From: Methanolinea mesophila
GTDB lineage: Archaea > Halobacteriota > Methanomicrobia > Methanomicrobiales > Methanospirillaceae
Length of the DNA stretch: 64,000 nucleotides
Direction of reading: 5' to 3'
Assembly: GCF_017873855.1 (NCBI RefSeq)
Contig: NZ_JAGGKR010000002.1
Coordinates: forward strand, 218,104 to 282,103
Positions 53,368 through 62,088 of this stretch are shown here, piece by piece; the stretch's first letter is position 1; the number at the start of each line of letters is the position of its first letter. A model generated the notes under the pieces. That model was not told the origin of the DNA and made no database searches. It saw nothing but the letters and a program-made list of their open reading frames with translations. Position numbers and translations under genes: made by a program.

Positions 53368-54717
53368 ATGCCTGACCGCATTGCACTCATCTACCCTTTT
53401 TTCCGTGAGAAGGACCCCGTCGAGGAGGAAAAACTGTTTCCCCCGCTCTCGGTGGCCTACCTCTCGGCCCAGATGAAGGAACGCGGCCTTTCGGTATCGG
53501 TCCATGACGGGACATTCCTTGCTCCCGCCGAGGTAGTCCGGAACGTTACAAAACTGCGGCCGGCCGTGGTAAGCATCTACCTGATGATCACCATGGGCCG
53601 GAATGCGCTGAATCTCCTCGGACAGCTCCGGGCCCTACTTCCCGGAACCCTTTTCATCGCCGGGGGGCCCCTGGCCACGCTCTATCCCGAACGGTTCGGC
53701 GAGCCGTTCGACATCGTCTTCTGCGGCGAGGGGGATCGCACGGTCGCCCGGTTCTGTGCCGACTACTGCAGGTCGGGGTGCCGGCCGGACGACCTCTCCC
53801 GTCTCGATCTCTCCACATATCCGGGGCTCTCCACCCGGCTGGGCGATGCACCGGTCCGGGTCCCGCCCGTCCACCTGCCCGCGGAGGAGATCGAACGGCT
53901 CCCGCTCCCCGACCGGAGCGTCTTTGACCACCGCCGCTACCAGGAGTTCTGGCAGGATGCGGCGGGGTGCAGGATGACGAGCATAATGATCACCCGGGGG
54001 TGCCCCTACTCCTGCGATTTCTGTTCGAAGCCGGTCTGGGGGAACGAGTACCGCAGGCCCTCCCTTGTCCAGGTATTCCGGGAGATCCGCGATATCCTCT
54101 CCTATGGGTACGACCGGATCTGGATTGCCGATGACTCTTTCACCCTCGACACCTCGTACCTGGAGGAGTTCTGCAGGAGGAAGATCGCCGGAGGGTTTTC
54201 GTTCACCTGGACCTGCCTCTCCCGGGTTGACCGGCTCGACGAGGAGATCGTCGGACTGATGAAGGATGCAGGGTGCGTCCGGGTCCACCTGGGGCTCGAG
54301 TCGGGGAACGACGCGACCCTCGGGCTGATGGGAAAACGGATAAAGGTCGCGGACGGTATCCGTGCGGTCCGGCTCTTCTGCGAAGCGGGTATCGGGACCG
54401 CAGGGTTCTTCATCGTGGGATACCCCGGGGAGACAGAAGAATCGGTGGACCAGACGCTCGCCCTCGCCGCCACGCTCCCCCTCGACGAGATCTCCATCAA
54501 CGTCCCGTTCCCCCTCCCCGGATCCCCGCTCTTCACCCGTGTCGTACCCGTCGATACCACTGCCGACTGGCAGGTGGCGAACGAGATCTCCTTCATCTAC
54601 GACTCGGAGTTCGACGAGTCGTGGCTGCGGGACCGGATCGGGCGGGCGAAGGAGCGGTTCAGGGAAAACAGGGAGAAGCGGCGAAAGGGCCGATCCGATA
54701 CCGGGAATAATCCGTAA
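53368..54717 (+). CDS. B12-binding radical SAM protein
   Basis: A 449-residue enzyme. The start at 53368 has GGAGGGGGA upstream. Residues 1-150 are a cobalamin-binding-like Rossmann domain ('LFPPLSVAYLSAQMKERGLS'). The radical SAM core has 'MITRGCPYSCDFCSKPVW' (CxxxCxxC at about residues 211-218), 'RIWIADDSFTLDTSYLEEFC', 'VHLGLESGNDATLGLMGKRI' and 'GFFIVGYPGETEES'. This is the BchE/P-methylase-like class, which often performs radical methylations or ring formations with cobalamin. No partner gene indicates the substrate. Confidence 0.93.
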   Translation: MPDRIALIYPFFREKDPVEEEKLFPPLSVAYLSAQMKERGLSVSVHDGTFLAPAEVVRNVTKLRPAVVSIYLMITMGRNALNLLGQLRALLPGTLFIAGGPLATLYPERFGEPFDIVFCGEGDRTVARFCADYCRSGCRPDDLSRLDLSTYPGLSTRLGDAPVRVPPVHLPAEEIERLPLPDRSVFDHRRYQEFWQDAAGCRMTSIMITRGCPYSCDFCSKPVWGNEYRRPSLVQVFREIRDILSYGYDRIWIADDSFTLDTSYLEEFCRRKIAGGFSFTWTCLSRVDRLDEEIVGLMKDAGCVRVHLGLESGNDATLGLMGKRIKVADGIRAVRLFCEAGIGTAGFFIVGYPGETEESVDQTLALAATLPLDEISINVPFPLPGSPLFTRVVPVDTTADWQVANEISFIYDSEFDESWLRDRIGRAKERFRENREKRRKGRSDTGNNP

Positions 54718-55066
54718 TCATTCATCATCCGGGATTAAACCTAGAGCGAGATATTCCGCCCGGGACACCCCATGCGGCCGAAACGAAATCCCCAAGATCC
54801 TCGCGAAGGAAGGAGGTCGACGGAAAAACCGGCTCATTCATTCAATTAGGAGGTATATTATCCACGGAGCAAGGTTGAAACCGTATTCTCAGGCCTGAAA
54901 AGAAATACGGGAATTTGTATAAGCCGGAAAATACCGCTCCAGGTCGGTGATAATGGTCAAGGCAGTGCGATACAATCTTCCCGGAATGATGAATTGTTCT
55001 CTCTTCTTCTTGAATTGCTCACTTCCATAGCGTTGATTCGTCCGAATTCCGTATTATTTTAAAGAA
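54718..55066. other. 349-bp intergenic region
   Basis: Between converging genes. No supported gene; two AT-rich patches (about 54840-54865 and 55050-55065) could be termination signals. Confidence 0.4.
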
Positions 55067-55987
55067 TTATCTGCTCATACGTGTTTTAGGGATTAAGAGG
55101 AACTCCCCGTTTCTATCATGCTTATAGAGGATAAATATGGCAATACCTATGACGACCGCACCAATGGCCATGAGAACCGACATCACCAGACTCGCTATAA
55201 TACCGACAATACTGTCGCCAATTATGAGACCATACGCGAACCCGACCTGGCCTATGGAAAAGAGCGTGACAAGCAGGAATCCAATCGTAATCAGAAGGAT
55301 AAGGCCGAAAAGGACATAGGTTTCTACCCACATTCTTCGAAAAATGAAAACCGATTCCCGGATCGCGGCAATCAGATCTTTGTTATCAAGAACCATTGCA
55401 GGAAGAGCAAATACCGTAATCAGGTAGAATCCGTAAGTGAAGTAGGCAATAGTGATCCAAAGAAGCGCTCCGATAAGGGTCCAGCCGGCAATGGGTCGCT
55501 TATAACACCATGCCCGGGACAATCCTCCCCGGATTGAAATTGAATTCCCGGAGGGAATCTGTGAGATGCACACGATCAAGCCGGCTGACAGATAAAAAAA
55601 CACGAAATATTCAATAAACGTCGTCGTAAATGTGAGGGTAACCCATTCCAATGATCCTCTTGCAAGCAGGATTGTCGTGGAATAGGGTACGTCGAAGCCG
55701 GGAAACGCGTTTGTTCCGGAAATAAACCGGATATACGAATTTGTTACGATGGTAAAGATAAATGTCAATAATATCAGGAATGAAAACCAGAGCAGTCGTC
55801 TGTTATGCACGAGAATGTTTACGCTCTCTCTCGCAAGGTCTTTTCCCTTCCTGATTCGTCCGGATCCCGGTAGTACAATTGGATTCTCGAGTGGAGAAGA
55901 CTCTATTCCCCGCTGTGAGGTCTTTACAATCCGTGTATTCGGGCACCAGCCCAGCCATCCGTAAATAAGTTCGGATACGCGTGTCAT
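55067..55987 (-). CDS. DUF1673-related membrane protein
   Basis: A 306-residue protein. The N-terminus 'SELIYGWLGWCPNTR' matches the start of archaeal DUF1673 proteins. After a basic linker come about six membrane helices ('LLWFSFLILLTFIFTIVTNS', 'GWTLIGALLWITIAYFTYGF', 'FGLILLITIGFLLVTLFSIG'), giving a transporter- or anchor-like body that is not part of typical short DUF1673 proteins. Its ATG overlaps the stop codon of the regulator gene upstream (ATGA), so the two form one operon. Confidence 0.75.
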   Translation of the reverse strand: MTRVSELIYGWLGWCPNTRIVKTSQRGIESSPLENPIVLPGSGRIRKGKDLARESVNILVHNRRLLWFSFLILLTFIFTIVTNSYIRFISGTNAFPGFDVPYSTTILLARGSLEWVTLTFTTTFIEYFVFFYLSAGLIVCISQIPSGNSISIRGGLSRAWCYKRPIAGWTLIGALLWITIAYFTYGFYLITVFALPAMVLDNKDLIAAIRESVFIFRRMWVETYVLFGLILLITIGFLLVTLFSIGQVGFAYGLIIGDSIVGIIASLVMSVLMAIGAVVIGIAIFILYKHDRNGEFLLIPKTRMSR

Positions 55988-56433
55988 TTCATGATCTCCT
56001 TCACTCGTGCAAAAAGTTCTTCAGCCATCGCCGTCGGATCGGCGGTTTCCTTGATTTTGATGCCCAGCTCAGATGCATAGTCCCACACGAGCTCGATGCA
56101 TTCGTTATAACGCTCGCACGAACCACAATCACCGTCATGCTCGTACCATACCTGGACTCCATGTTTTGAGGAGACGAAGATTATCGCTGCCGTATTGAAA
56201 GGGATTGACCTTCCAAGCAGAATTCCTTGCTCTGCATTGATTTTTTCAATAAGGATCTGGTTGGCAATTGCCATATCCCGAAGCGCAGTGCCCACCTTTT
56301 CGTCCATGTGCTGGAGTCCGCGTGAGACCGCCTGGCGTGAGATGCCCAGTAAATGTGCGATAGTGATATTGGCAGTGCCGTTGCGCCGCATCACCCATAA
56401 CGCAAATTGTTTATCCCCGGTGGGCAGAAGCAT
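55984..56433 (-). CDS. HTH transcriptional regulator
   Basis: A 149-residue protein with an N-terminal helix-turn-helix ('ITIAHLLGISRQAVSRGLQH') followed by a helical dimer region and a Cys-containing C-terminal part ('CGSCERYNECIELVWDYASE') that could sense metal or redox. A TATA-like 'TTTATATAG' lies about 25 bases before the ATG, and a GTCAA-N10-TTGAC inverted repeat (56436-56455) overlaps it, an autoregulatory operator candidate. It probably controls itself and the coupled membrane gene. Confidence 0.78.
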   Translation of the reverse strand: MLLPTGDKQFALWVMRRNGTANITIAHLLGISRQAVSRGLQHMDEKVGTALRDMAIANQILIEKINAEQGILLGRSIPFNTAAIIFVSSKHGVQVWYEHDGDCGSCERYNECIELVWDYASELGIKIKETADPTAMAEELFARVKEIMK

Positions 56434-56513
56434 ACGTCAACATATGAGTATTGACTATATAAATACTCTGGAAAAGTTACCCGGTAAAAAGTTGGGGACA
56501 ATAGAATTATTCC

Positions 56514-57254
56514 CTACACTTCAATGGCCGGTTCGAGAAGGTACATTATCCATCCGATATGTTCCTGCCCGTATCCCGCGTACTCGTCCTGGATATGGTG
56601 GAGGTATTCAAGCACCTCTTCCCTGTCAGGATGCTCCGGGTTTTTTTCAATCCATCCGGCACAGGCCTGCCAGATCCCCGTTTCATACCGGTCCCAGTCT
56701 TCTTCAGATGCCCTGACGAGATAGGTGCAATCAAACCCGGCCTCCCGTGCAAGGCGGATCTGTTCGTATCCGGTGCAGACATCCGGCCATTCCCGAGCAA
56801 AATCGGGAGGGACACGGTCACTTCGCCAGTAGCGGTCACCAATCACCACCTTGCCTTTTTTGTGCACCATACCCCGCAACGCATCGAGCGCGTCGGCAAA
56901 GCCTCCCCAGATAAAGGATGCCCCGAGAGCTACCGCGCAATCGGCAGGAGATTCCGGGACGAACGTTGCCGCATCGTCGCACCGGATGGTGATCCGGTCC
57001 GCAAGTCCCTTGTCCCTGATCGTCTTTTCGGCCTGTTCGCAGGCCTGTCTCCTGACTTCGATCCCGGTCCCTGATATCCCGAACTTTTCGCCCCAGAGCG
57101 AGAGCAGGGTGCCGTTTCCGCACCCGCATTCGATCACCAGGTCCGAAGAAGAAAGGCCTGCGGCTCTCCCGACGGCAATTACCTTTTCAGGCGATACCGG
57201 GTTCATGAGGGGAAGCGATCCCTGTGTAATGGTGACGAGGTCGGAGAATTCCAT
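56514..57254 (-). CDS. Class I SAM-dependent methyltransferase
   Basis: A 246-residue methyltransferase. Motif I is 'LVIECGCGNGTLLSLWG'; 'GTGIEVRRQACEQAEKTIRD' is the acidic-loop region; 'ADCAVALGASFIWGGFADAL' and 'KGKVVIGDRYWRSD' follow, with a helical C-terminal domain. The N-terminal 'PLMNPVSPEKVIAVGRAAGL' resembles plant-type arsenite/ubiquinone methyltransferases only in a general way. GGGAGAG lies 6 bases before the ATG. The substrate is unknown. Confidence 0.86.
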   Translation of the reverse strand: MEFSDLVTITQGSLPLMNPVSPEKVIAVGRAAGLSSSDLVIECGCGNGTLLSLWGEKFGISGTGIEVRRQACEQAEKTIRDKGLADRITIRCDDAATFVPESPADCAVALGASFIWGGFADALDALRGMVHKKGKVVIGDRYWRSDRVPPDFAREWPDVCTGYEQIRLAREAGFDCTYLVRASEEDWDRYETGIWQACAGWIEKNPEHPDREEVLEYLHHIQDEYAGYGQEHIGWIMYLLEPAIEV

Positions 57255-57391
57255 GGGTATCTCTCCCGTTGTTATATCCCGTGAAGGTATTTAGTGTGCA
57301 TGTCGATGCGGGATAATTTATTAAACAGGCGGTCCTGATACGTCATATCTCCCGGAGCACGGGTGACAGCGTCGGGGGGGGACGACAATCC

Positions 57392-58168
57392 ATGCGAATA
57401 ACCCTGAAATACATCTCCTGCGAGAGGACAGGCAGTGAATTGACCGAGGAGCCGTACATCCTCATGAACGATTCGGGAGGCGCCGAGAGGGTCTGGGGGC
57501 CGCATCACATGCGGGACGGCGAGACACTCGGCCTGAACGAAGTCTTTGATCTCGGGCCATCAGAGTATGTCGACATTCATCTCCGCGAATCCGATACCCC
57601 CCATCTTGGAAGGGGAAGAGCAGACGACGCCATCGGTTCGCTCCATATAACCGGCAGTCACCGGCGGGGTTCGTTCGCCGAACCTCTGCCGTTGACCCCG
57701 GACCTTGTTGGTCACCGGGTCCGGACCTATCGGATCTTCTACGACGTTACGAATGATGCGCACGACCAGCTCGACAGGTACTGCCTCAAGCTTGATTCCC
57801 TCATTTGTAACTGGACATCTGCAGAGATCGAGGAGGAGATCTGCATTAATGTGAACGGGCAGAGGGCCTGGGGGCCCGATAATTTCAAAAAGGGCCGGGT
57901 TCATTTCTTGAACGATCAATCCATCACCGTGACGGGTCCCGTCTGGATCCAGTTATGGGAACTGGACCCGGTGGGCAGAAACGATAATTACGGTACTTTC
58001 GTATTCGATGTCTACGATGACTTCCCCTTCGGGGCGGAATTACAGTACCCGTTCATGTATTACGCGGGAGGTCCGGGCTCATCAGCAAATTCTTATTCAT
58101 ACGTCCTTTTTTACCGCGTGTTCAACAGAGAACATTTGTATGGAAGACGATGCGGGGACGGTCTGTAG
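57392..58168 (+). CDS. Duplicated C2-like domain protein
   Basis: A 258-residue protein made of two similar halves: 'LKYISCERTGSELTEEPYIL' and 'LKLDSLICNWTSAEIEEEIC', each followed by a Trp-Gly-Pro turn ('VWGPHHM', 'AWGPDNF') and an Asp-rich strand ('LRESDTPHLG', 'LWELDPVGRND'). This resembles calcium-binding C2-like sandwiches of a type seen in bacterial exported or effector proteins. No signal peptide is seen. Function is unknown. Confidence 0.72.
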   Translation: MRITLKYISCERTGSELTEEPYILMNDSGGAERVWGPHHMRDGETLGLNEVFDLGPSEYVDIHLRESDTPHLGRGRADDAIGSLHITGSHRRGSFAEPLPLTPDLVGHRVRTYRIFYDVTNDAHDQLDRYCLKLDSLICNWTSAEIEEEICINVNGQRAWGPDNFKKGRVHFLNDQSITVTGPVWIQLWELDPVGRNDNYGTFVFDVYDDFPFGAELQYPFMYYAGGPGSSANSYSYVLFYRVFNREHLYGRRCGDGL

Positions 58169-58414
58169 GTACCGGATCGCCTCTTAATTTTCATGGGTGA
58201 CGGAGAAGACCCTGCAACAGGGATAGCCTCACCTACAGGGATATCTCCTGCAAGGCAAAAAATGGTCATTTCAGGGAAAGCCGGCCGCTGTGTCAATCCA
58301 CGGTTTTGGCGGACTCGGGTGAATTAGTGCGGTCATCGGAGCAATTTCAGCGTTTTATCCCGGAGAAAATGAAGATACTCCGCAGAATGCAATAATTTCG
58401 CGATATTGATCCCT

Positions 58415-59485
58415 TCACCCGTCTGACCCCTCCACCCACCGGGAGAGGCTCCCCATCCGCTTGAACGCCTCCAGGACGGGGAGCCCGATGCCAGAGCGGT
58501 GGGCGTTTTGGAAGAACCTCCACCGGTCCCGCATCCTCGGTCCGCCGTTCTTCCCCTGGGCGAGCAGGTAGTCGAGCGTCTCCCGCTCCTTCTTCATCCA
58601 CGAGAACCGGGCGAGCACGGTCCGTGTGTATGCCTCGGGGTCCTCCATCGAGTCTGCAAAGATCCTCGCGCATTCGAGCGAGTAGACGATGCCTTCACCG
58701 GTGAACGGCGACACGGTTCCGATCGACTCGCCGACGCCCATGGTCAGGCGGGAGGTTCCGTCCTCACGGAGGTCCCGGGAATAGAACGGCATCGCGTAGT
58801 AAGGGGAGGCAACCCGCACGACCCCCCTGCAGCCGCAGACCCGGGTGAAGGAGAACCGGTCCGCGGAGTCCCGGTAAAACCGGTCCATGAGGCTGTCGTG
58901 GCTGGCCAGCCCGATGCCGCCGATGCCGATGTGGTATTCGTCCCCGGCGAGAGGGAAGATCCAGAGATACCCGAGACCGGGGATCTGGTTCCCGTGGACC
59001 CCGGGTAAAAGCCGTTCTCCGTCGAGCGGTTGCACGATAACCCGGTGCTGGACGGTGGGGAGCGTCAGGTCGGACCTGCAGGGGGGGAGGAGTGCCCGGG
59101 CGATCCCGGTCGCATCCACCACCAGGTCGTACTCATCCGCCGCCTCCCGTGTCAGGTTCTGGCGATGCAGGCTGCTCCCCTCCGTGAGGTCCCGGATCAG
59201 CCCCGGTTTGTCGATGGTCCAGAGCGGCGTGGTCGCCACCAGGCCGTCGAAGTTCATGGAGGTCATCGGCTCGACGAGGTAGTCCGAAAGGTCGAGGCCG
59301 ACGTCGGTGAGATAGGCCCCGATCCGCTCCGGGGCGCCCCACCCGCACGAGCGGTACCCGCACCGGGTGGCGTGGTCCATACCGTCGAAGACTTCGGGGG
59401 TGATCCCCTTCTGCGCCAGGAGCTGGGACAGGTAGCCCCCCGCGATTCCGCCCCCCGCGATGGCGATGCGTCTGTCACCGTTCAT
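58415..59485 (-). CDS. Geranylgeranyl-reductase-like FAD oxidoreductase
   Basis: A 356-residue flavoprotein. The N-terminal FAD fingerprint is 'RIAIAGGGIAGGYLSQLLAQ'; 'YDLVVDATGIARALLPP' is the second nucleotide motif; 'ESIGTVSPFTGEGIVYSLE' is the GGR-type third motif that binds the FAD ribityl. These enzymes reduce double bonds of isoprenoid chains, as in archaeal lipids or quinones. Its ATG at 59485 overlaps the stop of the UbiA gene by four bases, so the two enzymes likely act in one pathway. Confidence 0.88.
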   Translation of the reverse strand: MNGDRRIAIAGGGIAGGYLSQLLAQKGITPEVFDGMDHATRCGYRSCGWGAPERIGAYLTDVGLDLSDYLVEPMTSMNFDGLVATTPLWTIDKPGLIRDLTEGSSLHRQNLTREAADEYDLVVDATGIARALLPPCRSDLTLPTVQHRVIVQPLDGERLLPGVHGNQIPGLGYLWIFPLAGDEYHIGIGGIGLASHDSLMDRFYRDSADRFSFTRVCGCRGVVRVASPYYAMPFYSRDLREDGTSRLTMGVGESIGTVSPFTGEGIVYSLECARIFADSMEDPEAYTRTVLARFSWMKKERETLDYLLAQGKNGGPRMRDRWRFFQNAHRSGIGLPVLEAFKRMGSLSRWVEGSDG

Positions 59486-60549
59486 AGTATCCCCCCGAAC
59501 ACGACCAGGATGATACTGATTGCGATCGCATGCACCATCGATGCTCCGACCTGCTGCAACATTAGTTTGTTGGCCTTCTTTTCGAAATCGGGAAACATGG
59601 AATACATGGCACGGGTGCAGAGCTGGTCGATCCGTGCCCCGAGCACCGTGTTGACCCCTGCTATGATGGAGGTAACGAGGATAAGGGCGTAGGCGAGTTC
59701 GACACTGCCCAGGATCAGGGTCAGGGGGTAGAGCATGAAGATCGCGACGAGCAGCGTAATGATCCCGTAGATGGTCGAGTGCGGGAGGCCGGGATACTGC
59801 ACCGAGGAGGTGCATTTTCCTCCCATGCGGTCTGAAGGAGCGTCCCTGCGCATCATCGACACCCCGAAGCATGTCACGGTGAGTCCGTGGAGCAGGGACA
59901 GGATGAAGGCCAGCAGGGAGAAGATCCCTGTCGCCGCATACACGAGGGTCACGGTCACTCCCACCACCAGCCAGGGAAAGATGTACCACTCGGTGAACGG
60001 CTTATGACCGAGCGCGATCCTTGGATGGTTATACCCGTAGTCGAAGAAGAAGCCGAGAACGAACAGCAACGGGATGTAGATTCGCTGAGTAGTGAGGTAC
60101 GCGGCGATGATCACCACCAGGACGGTGATGACCGCGGACATCTTCCGATAATCGCTCACCGTTGCCCACCCGTTGAGCAAGGGCCGGTCCCGGCCGGTCT
60201 CCTCGCTCTTCTCCCGACGGTCGATCTCCTGGTCCATGATGTCGTTCCAGATGTGGGCATCGATGTGGACCAGGAACGCCCCCGCTATCGCGAGCACGAA
60301 GAGCCCCCACCGGGCCTCCGAGAACCCTGCCTCCCATAACGTCACCACGAATCCGAGCAGAACGGCGCAGCCGGTGAAGGGAAGCAGCCCCTCGATCCGA
60401 AGGATGTGCCGTAGCGTGCGGGGGTCCGTGCTATCCCCTCCCCGGCCCGGGCCGTGAGGGCCCGGCTCCGGACGTTCGCAGTACAGGTACGATATCCGGA
60501 TGTCCGGGACATGGACGCCCCGTGGAATGGTCAAAGACCAAATCGTCAT
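59482..60549 (-). CDS. UbiA-family prenyltransferase
   Basis: A protein of about 355 residues when begun at the ATG at 60549; the frame stays open to a GTG at 60666 and the true start is unclear. About nine membrane helices begin near 'GLLPFTGCAVLLG'. The first Asp motif is 'NDIMDQEIDRR' and the second region 'FFFDYGYNHPRIALGH', as in UbiA enzymes that attach prenyl chains to polar acceptors. The conserved core is complete. It is translationally coupled to the FAD reductase, suggesting that the prenyl group added here is then saturated. Confidence 0.85.
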   Translation of the reverse strand: MTIWSLTIPRGVHVPDIRISYLYCERPEPGPHGPGRGGDSTDPRTLRHILRIEGLLPFTGCAVLLGFVVTLWEAGFSEARWGLFVLAIAGAFLVHIDAHIWNDIMDQEIDRREKSEETGRDRPLLNGWATVSDYRKMSAVITVLVVIIAAYLTTQRIYIPLLFVLGFFFDYGYNHPRIALGHKPFTEWYIFPWLVVGVTVTLVYAATGIFSLLAFILSLLHGLTVTCFGVSMMRRDAPSDRMGGKCTSSVQYPGLPHSTIYGIITLLVAIFMLYPLTLILGSVELAYALILVTSIIAGVNTVLGARIDQLCTRAMYSMFPDFEKKANKLMLQQVGASMVHAIAISIILVVFGGIL

Positions 60550-60863
60550 CCCGTGAAGAGGACCGGGTGCGGTATCCTGTCCCGGCCGGGAAGGATCCCC
60601 GCACGGCTGCCGTATACATGCCGCGGAATAAAAATCTGCAATATTCTCTCTTCCGGATGATGACACCTTCCGATTCGATACTGTTCCGGGCCGACGCGAG
60701 GGATTCCGTGGAGTGACGCTCGGCCAGCCGAAATGAGGCAGGTGCTCCTATCTGCGAAGAAATCAATAATGATTTCGGTGGGATGGGCCGGTCAGAAGTG
60801 CCGCTCCTTCCTGGTTGCCGGATCTTCCGCGAGGGTCGGGTGTACTGGTATTCCCGTAATCGG
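60550..60863. other. Upstream region of the UbiA gene
   Basis: If the UbiA gene starts at 60549, this 314-bp stretch is non-coding; if at the GTG at 60666, only its right part is. I see no other gene. Confidence 0.35.
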
Positions 60864-61199
60864 TCACGAATCGATATCGTATTCCTTCGCCTCTTTCTCC
60901 AGGAAGTAGGCGAGGATGACCCTGATCACGACCACTGCACCGAGGAGGGAGAGGTCCTCGACCGTGGGGTTGAGGACCGTGGTAAGAACGTCCCCGGCGA
61001 TGAAGAATTCCAGCCCGAATATTATGAACCCCGTAAATTTTCTCTTGATCTTGCTTTTACTGGTCTGTTTCCGGTGGAGCCCGAAGAGGACGAGTTCAAC
61101 AATCGCGAGCACGCCTCCGTAGATGACCAGTGCAGAACCGATGACGGTGAACGCGAGCGCGAACGCATTGATGATCTCGACGATGACCGGGAAGTCCAT
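60864..61199 (-). CDS. DUF1622 membrane protein
   Basis: A 111-residue protein with three membrane helices. The order 'INAFALAFTVIGSALVIYGG', 'FIIFGLEFFIAGDVLTTVLN', 'LGAVVVIRVILAYFLEKEAK' matches DUF1622, small proteins of unknown function found in bacteria and archaea. The GDV within helix 2 is the family hallmark. It is a single gene divergent from the Yip1 gene. Confidence 0.9.
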   Translation of the reverse strand: MDFPVIVEIINAFALAFTVIGSALVIYGGVLAIVELVLFGLHRKQTSKSKIKRKFTGFIIFGLEFFIAGDVLTTVLNPTVEDLSLLGAVVVIRVILAYFLEKEAKEYDIDS

Positions 61200-61406
61200 G
61201 CTCCTCTCTTTACCCCGGGGAACTATAAATCATGGCGGCGGATTGTTCGCGGCGAACCCCTGCATCCGGGAAAGGTCCTGTTTACCCTGGACACATAGGG
61301 CCGAATTATGCCAGGAACCCGGATATGTGCTCTTCATGTTCCGGGTAAGAGCGTTCCGGACTATCAAAGAGAAAGCATTAATTCGAATCACTGCAGGTGA
61401 AATGTT

Positions 61407-61985
61407 ATGCTTGATAACTTCGTGGAGAAATTAAAAGGGTTTCTCTTAAAACCGGTGGAGACCTTCCAGATGTCCAGGGAGGATTCCCTGGGAACGACGT
61501 TTGCGTACTACATCGTCCTCGCCATCATCAGCGCGATTCTCGTAACAATCGTCTATACCGCAGTGGCGAGCCTGAGCCCCCTCGCATCGCTGCCCGGGTT
61601 CGCAGGGCTGTTTCCCCTGTTCATATTCGTATTCCTGATAGTCGCATATATTATCGGCCCCTTCATCGGCGGTGCGTGGGTGCACATTTTCGTCTGGCTC
61701 TTCGGAGGGAGGAAAGGCTATATCCAGACTGTCAAGGCAATGATGTACGCGGCAACTCCCAGCTTCCTTCTTTCCTGGATCCCGCTTGTAAGCATCATCG
61801 GTTCAATCTGGACTCTCATCCTCGAGATCATCGGTATCCGCGAACTCCATGAGATCTCGACCGGCAGGGCCGTCGCAGCAGTGATAATTCCGATCGTAAT
61901 AATCGTCATAATTATCGCGCTTATCGTGGCGGCATTCGTGATTGCAGCGGTCTCCACGATGACGATGAGCCCGGTACCTTACTAA
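61407..61985 (+). CDS. Yip1-domain membrane protein
   Basis: A 192-residue protein with five membrane helices and the Yip1 pattern: 'LKGFLLKPVETFQMSREDSL' on the cytoplasmic side before the first helix, then 'YIIGPFIGGAWVHIFVWLFG' and 'VKAMMYAATPSFLLSWIPLV'. Yip1 proteins shape membranes in eukaryotes; the archaeal role is unknown. AGGTGA lies 8 bases before the ATG. Confidence 0.9.
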   Translation: MLDNFVEKLKGFLLKPVETFQMSREDSLGTTFAYYIVLAIISAILVTIVYTAVASLSPLASLPGFAGLFPLFIFVFLIVAYIIGPFIGGAWVHIFVWLFGGRKGYIQTVKAMMYAATPSFLLSWIPLVSIIGSIWTLILEIIGIRELHEISTGRAVAAVIIPIVIIVIIIALIVAAFVIAAVSTMTMSPVPY

Positions 61986-61991
61986 TTTTTT
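61986..61991 (+). terminator. T6 tract after the Yip1 gene
   Basis: Six T residues follow the stop codon directly, at the end of a converging pair. Confidence 0.45.
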
Positions 61992-62088
61992 CGAGCCGGC
62001 GACGCAGCCGGAAAAATCCCCCCCCATTCTTACTGCAGTCTTGACACCAGTCCGGCACCATTTTCGAAAGGAAGGAAACGACACCCCT

